Shown one piece after another: positions 21,106-35,162 of a stretch of 64,000 nt of DNA. This stretch comes from Parapristionchus giblindavisi. Lineage: Eukaryota; Nematoda; Chromadorea; Rhabditida; Diplogasteridae. A program made the translations under genes and the position numbers. The notes beneath the pieces are model-generated. The model did no database searches and had not been told where the DNA came from. It worked only from the letters and a program-made list of their open reading frames with translations. The first letter of the stretch is position 1; each line of letters opens with the position of its first letter. Where the stretch lies: assembly GCA_943737045.1 (NCBI GenBank), contig CALSFV010000050.1:124001-188000 (forward strand), written 5' to 3'.

Positions 21106-21445
21106 AAGTCTGGACTATTATTATTATTATTTAATTTAAAGCGGCACCCCAGGCTAATTTGAAACTCCCCGCTCTGTTAACTCTCACTTTCTTTATCAAC
21201 GAGATTATTGCCAAAGTGGAGAGTAAAATTAGCTCTTGGGGTGTGCATTTAAAGGCCCTGAGGCTAATTTGAGCTATCATGTTCGATCACGTAAATTAAA
21301 ATTCGTGGTGTATAAAGTTATAAACTTTTGTAATTTCATAATAACTTGATAAGATGAGTAAACAACACTAAACTACTTATCTATTTCTGATGATTTTAAA
21401 CAGTATATATGCAAAAGAAACGTGCTTTTATCGATTGATTTTCAG

Positions 21446-24400
21446 GCATCCGTTCGGTTCGCACCCAGGTTACGAAGATGGAGAAGGATGGCGGGATCGA
21501 CCGAATGGTACGGTAGCCAGAGATATTGATTTATCGATTGTTTTTCTGCGAGGAGAGAGTGGGTCAAGATAAACCTAGAGAGCTTAATTTACAGTATATT
21601 TGTCGAGACACTGTATTTTTTGTTTGTTTTCACGCAAGCATCCATCGAATACGGTGCATGAAATCGTCAATTTTCGAAAACATTATTATTTACTTTGCTA
21701 TGCATCACTTATTATTGTTGTTTTCTCACTCGTAAAAATACTTAATTAAAGGGAGAGCGACCTCACTCAATGGTCTCTTTATTGCGCACATTATTTCTCT
21801 GTTCGCTAACAATGAGAGAGCATTGCGCGTCGAAGAGACCATGGGGGAGAGGTTACACTCCCTTTAACAGGCAGTCACTTCGGCGCCTCCTCTCCGCTCC
21901 TCTCCTCAAAGTCGTCCGGCAGCACCGGCTGCCTTCATCGTCTTATCGGATGAAGAAGGTATATGCCTTCGTGATCAGCACCATGTTTATTTGAAAGCCA
22001 GACGAGCACAGGGCAAAAAGTATGTTACAAAGTACCAAGCCTGACCGAATTTTGAGCCAAAATTGCCAAAAAACGAAAAACCTGCCCGTATTTTGAAAAC
22101 CGATATCCTATCTATTCGACCTATGTAGACGAGCGAGAACGCGCTACTTTTGAGAGAGTTTCCGTGCTGTGGCTTTCATGGGGAACATAATTGTGGGTTT
22201 TATGTGGTGTTGAAACATTGGAAAAGTAGATGGGAAAGTGAAAAGTAGTGTTAATTTTGTGATTGTAAACGTAGTTGGAAAAGTAAATTCGTTGTAAGAA
22301 CTTGTCAATAATGAAGCTGTGTTTCTCTTCCAACTACGTTTACAATCACAAAATTTTCAAACACTACTTTTCAACACCACTTTTCACTTTTCCGTCTATT
22401 TTTCCAAGACTATAACATCACTTAATTCACTATTATGTTCCCTATGAAAGGCCGAGCAACCGCTCAGCACGGAAACTCTCTCAAAAGTGATGCTCTCTCT
22501 CTTTCTCTCTCTCGTCTGGATTTCAAATAAAGGCGGCTTGCACCAGAGCGCTGTGAAAACGCACTAATAAATCGTATTTAAAAAGAAGTCAAAGAGAGGA
22601 ACTCTTCAAAGAGAAGGGAAGAGAATAGCAGAGGAGGTCAAGGTAAGTAATTATCAAAATTTAATGTGATCAGTAAAACATTTATCTGAAAATAACTGAA
22701 TAATAATAAACTTTTTGTTAGAAGAAGAAGAAAGGAAGAAGGAAGACGAAGAAGGAAGAAGAGGAAGGAGGAAGAGGATGGAGGAAGAGAGGAAGGAAGA
22801 ACAAGAAGAAGTGAACAAAGTGAATACTACGGTACGGTAGCTCGAACAATTGATTTATTGTTTTATTATCTTTTTTTGCAGAATGAAGTACCAGTGAAAA
22901 AAATGAAGAAGGACCATTCAAATGAGGACGAAGGAGTGAAGATGACACTTGTTCAAAAGAGGGAACAGATCTTGAAAGAGGAAATGGACGCGATTATGAA
23001 GACGACGTCCAATAAGGTAGAGTTCTATCATTAGACGGATAGAGTTCAAAGATCAAACTATGATTAGACGGGTAGAGTTCAAAGATCAAACGGGTAGAGT
23101 TCAATGGTCAGTCTATCATTAGATGGGTAGAGTTCAAAGATCAATCTATTATTAGACGAGTAGAGTTCAAAGATCAATCTATTATTAGACGAGTAGACTT
23201 CAAAGATCAATCTATTATTAGACGAGTAGACTTCAAAGATCAATCTATTATTAGACGAGTAGAGTTCAAAGATCAATCTATTATTAGACGAGTAGAGTTC
23301 AAAGATCAAACTATCATTAGACGAGTAGAGTTCAAAGATCAATCTATTATTAGACTAGTAGAGTTCAAAGATCAATCTATTATTAGACGAGTAGAGTTCA
23401 AAGATCAATCTATTATTAGACGAGTAGAGTTCGAAGATCAATCTATTATTAGACTAGTAGAGTTCAAAGATCAATCTATTATTAGACGAGTAGAGTTCAA
23501 AGATCAATCTATTATTAGACGAGTAGAGTTCAAAGATCAAACTATCATTAGACGAGTAAGTTCAAAGATCAATCTATTATTAGACGAGTAGAGTTCAAAG
23601 ATCAATCTATTATTAGACGAGTAGAGTTCAAAGATCAATCTATTATTAGACGAGTAGAGTTCAAAGATCAATCTATTATTAGACGAGTAGAGTTCAAAGA
23701 TCAATCTATTATTAGACGAGTAGAGTTCAAAGATCAATCTATTATTAGACGAGTAGAGTTCGAAGATCAATCTATTATTAGACTAGTAGAGTTCAAAGAT
23801 CAATCTATTATTAGACGAGTAGAGTTCAAAGATCAATCTATCATTAGACGAGTAGAGTTCAAAGATCAATCTATTATTAGACGAGTAGAGTTCAAAGATC
23901 AATCTATTATTAGACGAGTAGAGTTCAAAGATCAATCTATTATTAGACGAGTAGAGTTCAAAGATCAAACTATCATTAGACGAGTAGAGTTCAAAGATCA
24001 ATCTATTATTAGACGAGTAGAGTTCAAAGATCAATCTATTATTAGACGAGTAGAGTTCAAAGATCAATCTATTATTAGACGAGTAGAGTTCAAAGATCAA
24101 ACTATCATTAGACGAGTAGAGTTCAAAGATCAATCTATCATTAGACGAGTAGAGTTCAAAGATCAATCTATTATTAGACGAGTAGAGTTCAAAGATCAAT
24201 CTATTATTAGACGAGTAGAGTTCAAAGATCAATCTATTATTAGACGAGTAGAGTTCAAAGATCAAACTATCATTAGACGAGTAGAGTTCAAAGATCAATC
24301 TATTATTAGACGAGTAGAGTTCAAAGATCAATCTATTATTAGACGAGTAGAGTTCAAAGATCAAACTATCATTAGACGAGTAAGTTCAAAGATCAATCTA

Positions 24401-26538
24401 TTATTAGACGAGTAGAGTTCAAAGATCAATCTATTATTAGACGAGTAGAGTTCAAAGATCAAACTATCATTAGACGAGTAGAGTTCAAAGATCAATCTAT
24501 TATTAGACGAGTAGAGTTCAAAGATCAATCTATTATTAGACGAGTAGAGTTCAAAGATCAAACTATCATTAGACGAGTAGAGTTCAAAGATCAATCTATT
24601 ATTAGACGAGTAGAGTTCAAAGATCAATCTATTATTAGACGAGTAGAGTTTAAAGATCAAACTATCATTAGACGAGTAAGTTCAAAGATCAATCTATTAT
24701 TAGACGAGTAGAGTTCAAAGATCAATCTATTATTAGACGAGTAGAGTTCAAAGATCAAACTATCATTAGACGAGTAGAGTTCAAAGATCAATCTATTATT
24801 AGACGAGTAGAGTTCAAAGATCAATCTATTATTAGACGAGTAGAGTTCAAAGATCAATCTATTATTAGACGAGTAGAGTTCAAAGACCAATCTATTATTA
24901 GACGAGTAGAGTTCAAAGATCAATCTATTATTAGACGAGTAGAGTTCAAAGATCAATCTATTATTAGACGAGTAGAGTTCAAAGATCAAACTATCATTAG
25001 ACGAGTAGAGTTCAAAGATCAATCTATTATTAGACGAGTAGAGTTCAAAGATCAATCTATTATTAGACGAGTAGAGTTCAAAGATCAATCTATTATTAGA
25101 CGAGTAGAGTTCAAAGACCAATCTATTATTAGACGAGTAGAGTTCAAAGATCAAACTATCATTAGACGAGTAGAGTTCAAAGATCAATCTATTATTAGAC
25201 GAGTAGAGTTCAAAGATCAATCTATTATTAGACGACTAGAGTTCAAAGATCAATCTATTATTAGACGAGTAGAGTTCAAAGATCAATCTATTATTAGACG
25301 AGTAGAGTTCAAAGATCAATCTATCATTAGACGAGTAGAGTTCAAAGATCAATCTATTATTAGACGAGTAGAGTTCAAAGATCAATCTATTATTAGACGA
25401 CTAGAGTTCAAAGATCAATCTATTATTAGACGAGTAGAGTTCAAAGATCAATTTATTATTAGACGAGTAGAGTTCAAAGATCAATCTATTATTAGACGAG
25501 TAGAGTTCAAAGATCAATTTATTATTAGACGAGTAGAGTTCAAAGATCAATCTATTATTAGACGAGTAGAGTTCAAAGATCAAACTATCATTAGACGAGT
25601 AGAGTTCAAAGATCAATCTATTATTAGACGGGTAGAGCTCAAAGATCTGGTCTGGTGCACATTGATCAATGCTTTTCTGATTTCCAGACTTCGGTGTCGG
25701 AATGGATGGAGCTAATCCGTGGCTCGATCAGCGGCTCTGCTCAGGATGTTGAAGCAAAGATGAGGCAGTGTCGATCGATTGTCACGGTGATGCTCGATGC
25801 GATGCGAAACGTAAGCATAACATAATTTATCAGGGGTTGCATAGTTGCGCCGATCAGGCGTTAGATTGATCATTCTTCATCAGTTACGCTCCCCCACCAA
25901 TGTTGTTCCATTCTCTTGACAAGTAAGAGTTATTGTCATCCATGGGCGCCGACATGTGGGTGCCCTCTGTAAAATTAGGGCTTTTTTTGAAAATTTGTGG
26001 AATGCCCCCTGGAAAAAATGACGTTCAGGCGAAATTTTTGGAAAAAAAGCGAGGTCCCCCTGCAAAATTAACCATGTTTCGTTCTGATGCCCCTTGTAGA
26101 ATTGCGCTCTAGATATCCCTCCCCCATTTATGGTTGTTGTCATATTTTTATTAAACGCACGCCCCAAGCTACTTTTACTCTCTCCGCATTGGTACTACTC
26201 TCTCGCAGACAAAGAAAGCGAGAGAGTGTGGCCAGAGCGGAGAGAATTTTTCTGTTCAGGCCCAGGCTAATGTCGCTTCATCTCATCGTCTAGCCCTCTG
26301 CCGACTCGTAGCCGTCAATCGAATGGTCACTGTGGTTAGTGAACGTAATATTATTAAAAAAATAATTATAATATATAATTCTGTCAAATCTTTCCGATCT
26401 ATCAGAAATTATACTTTACTTTTGCACCGCATAAAGAATATTATTAAGATCGAATATAAAACAAGTGGACAAAGATAAGTGATCAAACTACAATTTCAGT
26501 TCGGATCCTTCGAGAATTATGATTGCGCTGGTTCTTAG
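21446..26538 (+). CDS. Gene A, copy 2: Lys/Glu-rich, probably nuclear protein
   Basis: Exons 21446-21507, 21871-21958, 22586-22642, 22722-22831, 22882-23016, 25688-25810, 26260-26334 and 26500-26538 repeat the copy 1 structure. The encoded protein is almost identical to copy 1, with one Arg-to-Ser change in the Pro/Arg-rich stretch. The SUMO-interaction-like FIVLSDEE and the basic cluster are intact. The satellite intron is about 1.1 kb longer than in copy 1. All splice sites and the stop are preserved, so both copies could be expressed. Confidence 0.68.
21750..21863. mobile_element. TTAA-type MITE abutting the gene A acceptor, copy 2
   Basis: Same element and position as 1391-1504, with two base differences. 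The insertion therefore predates the unit 1/unit 2 duplication and postdates the split from the unit 3 lineage. Confidence 0.85.
21987..22531. mobile_element. Foldback element in gene A intron, copy 2
   Basis: Near-identical to 1628-2172. Confidence 0.7.
23017..25645. repeat. 33-bp intron minisatellite, gene A copy 2 (about 80 units)
   Basis: Same unit as in copy 1, starting again at the splice donor. The array is about 1.1 kb longer and more homogeneous; the 220-bp higher-order block of copy 1 is absent. Local blocks of about 300 bp, marked by a one-base-short unit GTAAGTTCAAAG, recur at 23,558, 24,382 and 24,678. This supports block-wise amplification. Confidence 0.95.
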
Positions 26539-27384
26539 GACTCGCTGCGCCAGAGTATCCGGCTGATGATTATGTTTTATTGCCATTTTTTTCATTATTT
26601 TGCATGTTCGTACACTGAATTCTTGCCCCATCCTTGTGATCGATCCATTAATGTATCATCCATATCATACCGTATCTAGTTTCACAGCCATCGTTATCGA
26701 ACCATATCCTTTTATATTGTTTGCCATGTTTGCTAAGTTGTATCGTATTTCCTGACTATATTTTCATATTATCATAGTAATTAGAGAGACACTTTTGAGA
26801 TGAGGTTTCCCGAAGTAAGTATATGTGTCATTTTTAGCCTACAGCAGTGAATCTAGTTAAAGATAATCATTAGTTCCAAAGCCGAACCATCGTATCGATT
26901 GGCATTTGACAACCAGCTAACCCTCAACAACCTAACACATACTCTATATGAGGCATATCTCTTCGTATTTCTTGATCTGTTTAATTTTTAAATGTGATTT
27001 TTGGTATTCCTTGTAAAATGATAAATGGATATATTAATTTATTGACTGATTGATCTCCATTAAGACGCACTCTCCCTAACAGCGGAGGGGTAACGACAGG
27101 AGGAGGGCACAAAGTTTCAAAATCAAACTTTTAAAAGTTACATTTTGGCTTCTAATCATCTTTTTTCGATGTTTAGGACTGTTTCAATTGGTTTTCATAC
27201 TACGTCACATGATTTCTAGATATTTCAGTTGTTGTTTTTCTGGTACGATAACTTATTTTCTTAGTAGATGACTCAAATCGATGAAACTATCTGTAACTAT
27301 CTGAACTATCTGAACTAAAACTATCAGTCACTAACTATCAGTCTAACTATCTAACTATCAGTCTATCATAAACTATCTGAACCT
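26539..27384. other. Gene A 3' flank, unit 2
   Basis: Homologous to 5061-6153 but lacks the 150-bp palindrome insertion and has a deletion of about 100 bp near 26,953, where one of the two flank modules was removed. No gene was seen. Confidence 0.6.
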
Positions 27385-28276
27385 AAAAACTGGCTGCGAC
27401 CATGCACTTTCAGATTTTATATAATTAATTAAAGTTTGTGAAAAAAATTCATCATTTTTTTGAAGAAAAAAACACACTATGTAGGCGACAAGGAGCGTAT
27501 GAAACAAAGCGCTTCTGTAAGAGCGCTAAAGACATGGCAGCGTGGTGTAGTGGTAGTGCGTACTCTTTTAGATCGAGCTGTGGGTGGTTCGAGTACACTT
27601 ATCGTTTTTCTTTTGCTCATTTTTAAGAGCTTCGGACATGTACGTTCGCTGAAAATTTTTTTTTAATTTCAGATCTTTTTTTTCACTTTCAGAACGTTCG
27701 TGCGTTCGTGCAATTTGTTACTATTCCATTACATTTTTCATTATTTCAAATATATTTAGCATCTAATAACTTCTACGAAATTTATCAACAAAACAAAATA
27801 TTAAAATTATACATGTCAAATAATATTTCAACAACAATGGTAGCAGTTAACAAAACAATACCAGCACAATCGACGATCATATATCGAACATTTGATCAAA
27901 GAAAAATTGACACAGGGTCTCTGACAGATTACAACAACATCTTGAAAGATGTCATCTTGAGCACGCACGAACGTTTTGGAAGCGAACAAAAATTAACAAT
28001 TTTTTCCCATTTTTTCCCATCGAAAGTACAAGTCCGAAGCTCTTAAAAATGAGCCAAAGAAAAGTGTCTATAAGTGTACTCGAACCACCCACAGCCCAAT
28101 CTAGAAGAGTACACACTACCACTACACCACGCTGCCATGTCTTCAGTGCTCTTACAGGAGCGCTTTGATTCATACGCTCCTTACATAGTGTTTTTTTCTT
28201 CAAAAAATGATGATTTTTTTCACAAACTTTAATTAATTATATAAAATCTGAAAGTGCATGGTCGCAGCCAGTTTTT
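27385..28276. mobile_element. Foldback element 1 with tRNA-like arms, copy 2
   Basis: Near-identical to 6154-7047, with tRNA-like segments in both arms kept. A few T-run length changes alter the small internal open frames, which argues that those frames are not selected. Confidence 0.8.
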
Positions 28277-28779
28277 TTGGTTCCGTCCATATATGGCCTA
28301 TACCTATCGAGGAAAAATAGTCTCGTTCAAAAGTTTAAATGATATTTCTTATATTTCCCTTGCTAGTCTCTCCATAGGCGAACTACAAGCTGTCAAGACC
28401 ACAGGGAGGTCCGAAGATCCTCTCCTCCTCCCCCCCCAGGGAGTGTGTGATCATAATGATGAAATGATATGCGATAGCTCAGAAATACGATAAATAAACT
28501 TCCTAACAATAGTTAATGATACAGGAATAGAGTAATCATGGGTAATCGTGTACTTTTATCTGATTCCGAGTGTGCCTCTCATCCATCAAAGATCACTCGT
28601 CTCTCTTTTCCCCTGGTATTTCAACATAAAATACGTTGCTACTTAAAATTTAATTTAAGTCTACTTCAAGCGTCAGGTGTCCTCTCACACTCTCTAGAAC
28701 GGACGAAATGCATTACAGTGTATACAAAACATGAAGTAAACTTGCATTTAGCTTGAAGTAGACTAACCAGTCTACCTTA

Positions 28780-29540
28780 CAAGGGAACAATAATGCATTC
28801 CCGTGGCGATATGACTAGTGACATATACCATTCGAATCAGTATCCGATTCTGACAAGGCACCGTTAATAAGCAATGTCAAAAGTTTAAGAGCTTCGAGAA
28901 AATCGATAATGAAAATCGCACAAATCCGAGCCAATTAAGATCAACTCAGCTTTGAGCTCCTATCTCACCGAGCCTTGTGGTATAGTGGATAAAGCGCTCG
29001 CATTTCATTTTGTAAGTACATGGTTCGATGCCTGGTATGCGATACTTTTTTTGCTGATTTTTTTCGAAGACTGAATAAAAGCAATAAACTTTTTATGCCG
29101 TTAGCATTTGTGCCATGATACATATCGAATCAGAAGCTGAAATTCCTTAAAAGCAGACACAAAAGCGCGCGAGCAAGAGATCAGAGGTTAAGCAGACGAT
29201 CGATAATGATCTACAAAGGATAACAATGAAACAATAGATCTGAACTTTTGAACTTGAAAAAATCAGCAAAAAAAGTATCGCATACCAGGCATCGAACCAT
29301 GTACTTACAAAATGAAATGCGAGCGCCTTATCCACTACACCACAAGGGTCGTTGAGATGTGAGCTCAAAGCCGAGTTGATCTTAATTGGCTCGGATTTGT
29401 GCGATTTTCATTATCGATTTTCTCGAAGCTCTTAAACTTTTGACATTGCTTATTAACGGTGCCTTATCAGAATCGGATACTGATTCGAATGGTATATGTC
29501 ACTTGTCATATCGCCACGGGAATGCATTATGGCTCCCTTG
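28780..29540. mobile_element. Foldback element 2 with tRNA-like arms, copy 2
   Basis: Essentially identical to 7551-8311, including both tRNA-like segments. Confidence 0.82.
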
Positions 29541-30006
29541 TTAATGAAAAATAATACGTAGATATGTTTTGACATACCAGAGTCAGACTCCCCCTCTTTT
29601 AACTGTATCTACGGTTAACTCCTCCACCCCAGCTCATTCCGGCGCTTCTTCTGTTCTCTCGGATATTCCTCTTGTCTTCTCAATCCTATTTCATCATGTC
29701 CCTTCTCACATTTGAGTGCTCCTCGTCCGGTGTCCTCTCACATTCTCTAGAACGGACGAGCTCGCTGGCAAGTAAAATCTATATTCGAATTTAACATTTT
29801 CCGTTAATTTCCTCGTCTATGCCTGTTCTACATTCTACTGGAATATACTGTTGACTTGATCCTAGGATATTATTTCACATAGTTTAGTCTTAATCTAGCA
29901 TTAATTTAATCAATCAATTGATACAGCGAAAGAAAGCATAAAAATGCACTATCGATTGGCGATAGTGAAAGAGATTAGAGACACAGACGGCGAGTAGAGG
30001 CACCGA

Positions 30007-30346
30007 CCAATCAGAGCGTTTCCCGCGCGGCGTTGTGGGCGGGGCTAGATCGAAGGGGTATATAAGGGCTTGATGTTCATTCATTCCGAGTTCCTCTCTG
30101 AGTTGAACTCTCCTCTTCGGAGGAAATTTTGAGAGTGATTGACACTCATAGGGGAGGGCTTTCAATGCGCAAGCCCAACCCTCCTCCGGACTTCTCCATT
30201 TTATTTGGAGAAGTCGCTGCGCCTTTGTGCCGGCTGGAGGACCTCTTCCTTGGTCTGTCGACCACGACAGGTCGAGGGGGCGGGGCCTAGACAGGAGGGG
30301 GAGGGGCGGCGGATAAATGGAAGTAGCGCCGAAAAGGGATATAAAG
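30007..30346 (+). promoter_or_regulatory. Double GC-box/TATA module, copy 2
   Basis: Same elements in the same spacing as 8778-9117. No base difference was noticed within the CCAAT, GC or TATA motifs. Confidence 0.45.
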
Positions 30347-31449
30347 GCAAACCGTGATATAATTTGAAACTCTTCGCTCTGGCAAAACTCGCCTGAGCAC
30401 AAAAAAGCGAGCGAGCGTGGCCAGAGCTGGGAGTTTTTTTGCTCTCTCGTTATTTTTGCTTACGAGAGAGTGTTGCCAGAGCATAGAGCTTAAAATTAGT
30501 TTGGAGTATGCCTTTAAGAGGGTTTCTGTCTACCTGGGGAAGGATGAGACGAATGAATGGTGGTCATGAGAGGAGGAGGGATCGTGTGATTGAAATAGAC
30601 TCCCATGAGATGAATCTATCATGAGACATTTCCATTGTCAGGCAGACGGAGCCATTCTCGCTTGAAAGCTTTTAAGAGAGACTATCTGACTCAATGAACA
30701 TATTTTGCTTATGGCTTGGCACTTGGCCAAAAAGTGATAGGAACCGATCGGGCCCAAATTGTGCATAGGTATAGTATGGGGTGGCATGAGATCACAGACG
30801 GAGTTAGGGTTCGTCATATCCGCTCCTTCGCTAAATAACGTAAGTTCGACATAATGGCATCAAAATTTCAAAGTTTACGGATTCGTTCGATATGTGAGTG
30901 CGACGATGGGTAATAATATGCAGGTAAATTACACCAACTCTCATCCCGGTCCAAAACCGTGAGGCCCAGAAAAAATTTTAAAAAACAATAAAAAATTTTT
31001 GTTTTATTTTTTCCTACAAATGCCTCTCGGTGGCTGACTTTTTTTATTTCTTTAATTTGACGAGTATTCATTAATGTAACTCATATATGAAAATGAACTA
31101 AAACAAATGAGTGAAACGTTGCCTTCTTCCCGAAAAAACACAACTAATTCGCCTTTTTTTATCGGGAACTGACTTTATTTATGGTGTACCCTACCGTAAT
31201 CCAAATGCGGAAATTAAAAATTCGGCAATCATTGTTTTATTTAGCATTCGATTAAGATATTATGTTTTTGAGTTTCTTTTATCATTAGTTTTTTGTCCGA
31301 ATGTCTGAGGAGTAAAATGACACTATTATTCGAAAAAAAAAGATTTATTTATTTATTTGTTTATCGTACACCACTAGGGTGTTACATCAAATATAAAATG
31401 TTCGAGTACAAATGAATTGCGTGGAATAAAAAATCATCAAAAATTATTA

Positions 31450-32725
31450 CAGGGTGCGCCAAAATTACCCGAACTGATTTCACCATTATGATTCCCAGGC
31501 CCCCAATGCAAATGCGCAACCCCTATTGCAGCATCATGACGAGTGATCATTGGCCACTCCCTATTCAAGGTTTCAAGTCAGTTAGTCAAGTCTTCTAGTA
31601 ATGGGGAAGTAAAGTCGACTGCGACCCCTCATTCTCAAGTGTACAAGATAGATTGTCATAGTTCATCAGCTCGGCTTTCACGAGTCGGCTGTATCCGATA
31701 CCGGTATCGTGTACCAAGATCTTGGTACTGACAAGGAACGTCCGGGTAGAGGTAGACCGATTTCAGTTTCTACCGCTACGAACCGAGATCTTATCCGAAA
31801 GATGGTGTTTCGAAACCACGAGTTTACGATCTGGAGACTCGATATCTCGAACACTTCCATTCTTCATCTCCTCAGGTCTCAGCTGACTCTTCTCCCTTAC
31901 AAGTACAGTAAACTGTTAGAACCGAATGAGCGACAGATCAAGCTCCGCTGAGAACGGTGACCTCAACTTTTTATGCGTTGTGCTAGGTCCGCGCACTTCA
32001 GCACGATGTTCAGCGAAGAGAATATCCTACCTTCAAAGACAACCTGAATATCGAGAACAACAGAATTATTGCCTCTGATCTTAAAGAATCCTACAAGACG
32101 GCTGGGGTCATGGGTCATATCAGCCTTCCACAATACGCCAAGGTTTTAGCTGTTGTTTGCCCAACTGGAAAGTCCACTCTTGTTTTGCCACTCCATGCGT
32201 CTAGATCAATAAGGCATATTTTACCAAGCACATCCTCGAAGAAGCGCTTCTACTCCGATACCATACCCACTTCGGTCAGGACCACTAGACCTTTCGGTAA
32301 GATTCTGTCGTCAATGACATGACAAAGTTGACCCAGTCGTGGTTTTTCACCCATGCACTCGGCAAAATCCATCACATTGATTTACTTCCGAACTCCCCCA
32401 ATCTCAACCTCCTCGACTGCAGTGCTTGGAGGTGTTGTAGGCCAAGATGTCCTCTATCAAGCACCAGAACCTCGACTCCCTCAGTGCTCCGCTTCTCAAG
32501 GCATGGGACGAACTCGATGACAACTACTTGCGGGAATCGGCAGTCGCATATGAGAAGAGACTCATGGCTTGTGTCAGAGCTAAAAGAGACCACGGCGAGA
32601 TTCGCTAGTACACTACTGCTGCCCATATTCTTAGTAAGCTTTACCATGAACCATATCACTCAGGTCACATTTCCAAGGGGAGATTCATATGGAGACAACA
32701 GTTCGGGTAATTATGGCGCACCCTG
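31450..32725 (+). mobile_element. Degenerate mariner-type transposon, copy 2
   Basis: Same terminal repeats, TA flanks, length and broken transposase pieces as 10,222-11,497. It was carried along by the segmental duplication and is not an independent insertion. Confidence 0.88.
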
Positions 32726-32992
32726 TATATGTGAGAGGGATGGGGGGAGGAGAATCGTAGGTATTGTCCGTGTAAAATACACTTGTTTATTTGGTACGAG
32801 AATAGCCAGCCACAGCTACAGTGTATTTCTATGTTTAGATAGAGAGAGCACAAGTGAGATAGTTCGTAGATCAGAGAGAGCGAGGAAGGAAGGGAGGACG
32901 ATCGATAGTTATTTCTCTGTTTAGCAGCCAGTAGCAAGGCAATTACACAAGCATTTTTTATACGGACAACAATAATTGGAGAAACATCGGCA

Positions 32993-33130
32993 TATCACCG
33001 ATTCATCCAGAAAAATTTAGGCACTCTGTTCGGTGTTTATAAATAATACTGCATATTTTTTTATTATTGTGCAGTATTATTTAGAAACATCGAACAGAAT
33101 AGCTAAATGTTTCCGAATGAATCGGTGATA
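32993..33130. mobile_element. Hairpin MITE, copy 2
   Basis: Same as 11,765-11,902. Confidence 0.8.
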
Positions 33131-33588
33131 GGTGTACTCCACATCTTCTGCTTCGCCTGGTGCAGTCGGGTTTCATCCACCAAACTAGGTCGTGTTTGGG
33201 AGATTCAAAATGATGATCTCGACTATTATTAACTATTTGATTTAATTTAATTTATCATACATCAAAAACATGCGACAACATTTAAAGGACTTTACTTACT
33301 TGCTTAGTTACTTAGTAGATCCATCTTCAGCGGGCGGGGCCGCGTGGATCTCAATCACTCCATATTTCTCTATTATCTATTATTTATTTTTCATCATTGT
33401 TATTATTATTTTCAATCAACCCCACCCTTTTTGTGCCATCGCTCATTATCAGTACCTGGTGCATTCTGGTTTTATCCACCAAACTAGATCGTGGTGGTTA
33501 GATTCAAAATGGTATTCCTATGGAAGTGTGTAAGTGGATGATAAAGAATACTGGTAGTATATAAATATATTCATTGTCATCGTTTCAG

Positions 33589-35162
33589 TTACGTTGGCGT
33601 TGTGTTCGTTAATCTCCCCTCCACTTACTGTTCCTGTGCGAGCTCACCAATCGGAACTATGATCATGTCGCTGGAAAGTGAGTTTGATTTTTTTTAAAAT
33701 TTAAATCATACATTTTCCTACACTTAGAAACAATGGCGAGGGCATCGAAAATGTATGATTTAAATATTTAAAAGTGGACGAAGTAGGGAGCACTAGTGTT
33801 GTGTTTTCTGCTTAGTCTTCTGTGATCTTCGAAGTTTGATCTTTGATCTCTTTCAGACTGTCGTTCTACGTGCAGGTGGACTACACGTCGATAGTGGTCG
33901 TGTCGAAGGAGGGCACGGAGATCAACTGCAGACGAGACGAGAACGAGCTCAGACAAGCACTGCATCTTATGGTTAGTCGTCGTGGTAGGGTTACGGTAGG
34001 GGTACGGTAGTTTGGAGAGCTGGAGGAATACGGTAGTTTATGGTTGGACAAAGAGTACCGTAATTTGGAGACCTGGAGGAATACGGTAGTTTATGGTAGG
34101 ACAAAGAGTACGGTAATTTGGGGACCTGGAGGAATACGGTAGTTTATGGTAGGACAAAGAGTACGGTAATTTGGAAACCTGGAGGAATACGGTAGTTTAT
34201 GGTAGGACAAAGAGTACGGTAGTTTGGAGACCTGGAGGAATACGGTAGTTTATGGTAGGACAAAGAGTACGGTAATTTGGAGACCTGGAGGAATACGGTA
34301 GTTTATGGTAGGACAAAGAGTACGGTAATTTGGAGACCTGGAGAAATACGGTAGTTTATGGTAGGACAAAGAGTACGGTAATTTGGACACCTGGTGGAAT
34401 ACGGTAGTTCATAGTAGGACAAAAAGTACGGTAATTTGGAGACCTGGAGGAATACGGTAGTTTATGGTAGGACAAAGAGTACGGTAATTTGGAGACCTGG
34501 AGGAATACGGTAGTTTCTAGTTGGACAAAGAGTACGGCAATTTGGAGAACTGGAGGAATACGGTAGTTTCTAGTAGGACGAATGCGGTATTTGATGCCAT
34601 GGGATAGTTTTCCTTTTTTATTATTTCATAGATAATTACTTATTTGTTTGCAGAATTCAACGCACGAAATGCATTCGATCGGAGCCATCGCCAAGCAGTT
34701 CTTCTATCAGGTGCGATAATCAATTATTGATTGGATTTCTGGAAATGATCTATAATCATGAATAGTACCGTAACCGTCCCAAACAATATATCGATTATTG
34801 ATTACCTTGATCAGGTCCTACACGCTAACATGAACGCGATGGACGAACACGGTGTGCCCGCACCTACTCTCTATCTGGTCAGTTATCGATTGATTTGGTT
34901 GGTTTATCGATTTTTGAAGCCAAGATATGAATACGGTAGTCTGTTATTGATTGATTATTTTGTTATTATTTCCTTCTTCAGGTGAACAGTAGGTCGACAC
35001 GCGTGGTCTACGTCGTCTTCCCATTTGCCGAAATGCCCCAGGTACGGTAGACTCGGCTTACCGTACATTGTGGCCTCTTGAATCAATCGATAATCACAAT
35101 TTGCAGACATTCACACGTGCATTCATCGCTGATGAGACATTGGCGACCGATGATGATAAGAA
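33589..35162 (+). pseudogene. Gene C, copy 2, missing its last exon
   Basis: Exons 33857-33971, 34654-34710, 34815-34877, 34982-35041 and 35107-35162 match gene C copy 1, with the same upstream exon at 33589-33677. The last exon with the stop codon and its acceptor is gone because of the 5,264-bp deletion whose junction is at 35,291/35,292. A transcript would run from the donor at 35,163 into foreign sequence, so the product would lose at least 27 C-terminal residues. It may be a pseudogene or encode a shortened protein. Confidence 0.6.
33980..34585. repeat. 53-bp intron minisatellite, gene C copy 2 (about 11 units)
   Basis: Same 53-bp unit as at 12,750-12,985, expanded by exactly seven units. 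Unit sequence is highly uniform in the added part. Confidence 0.92.
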
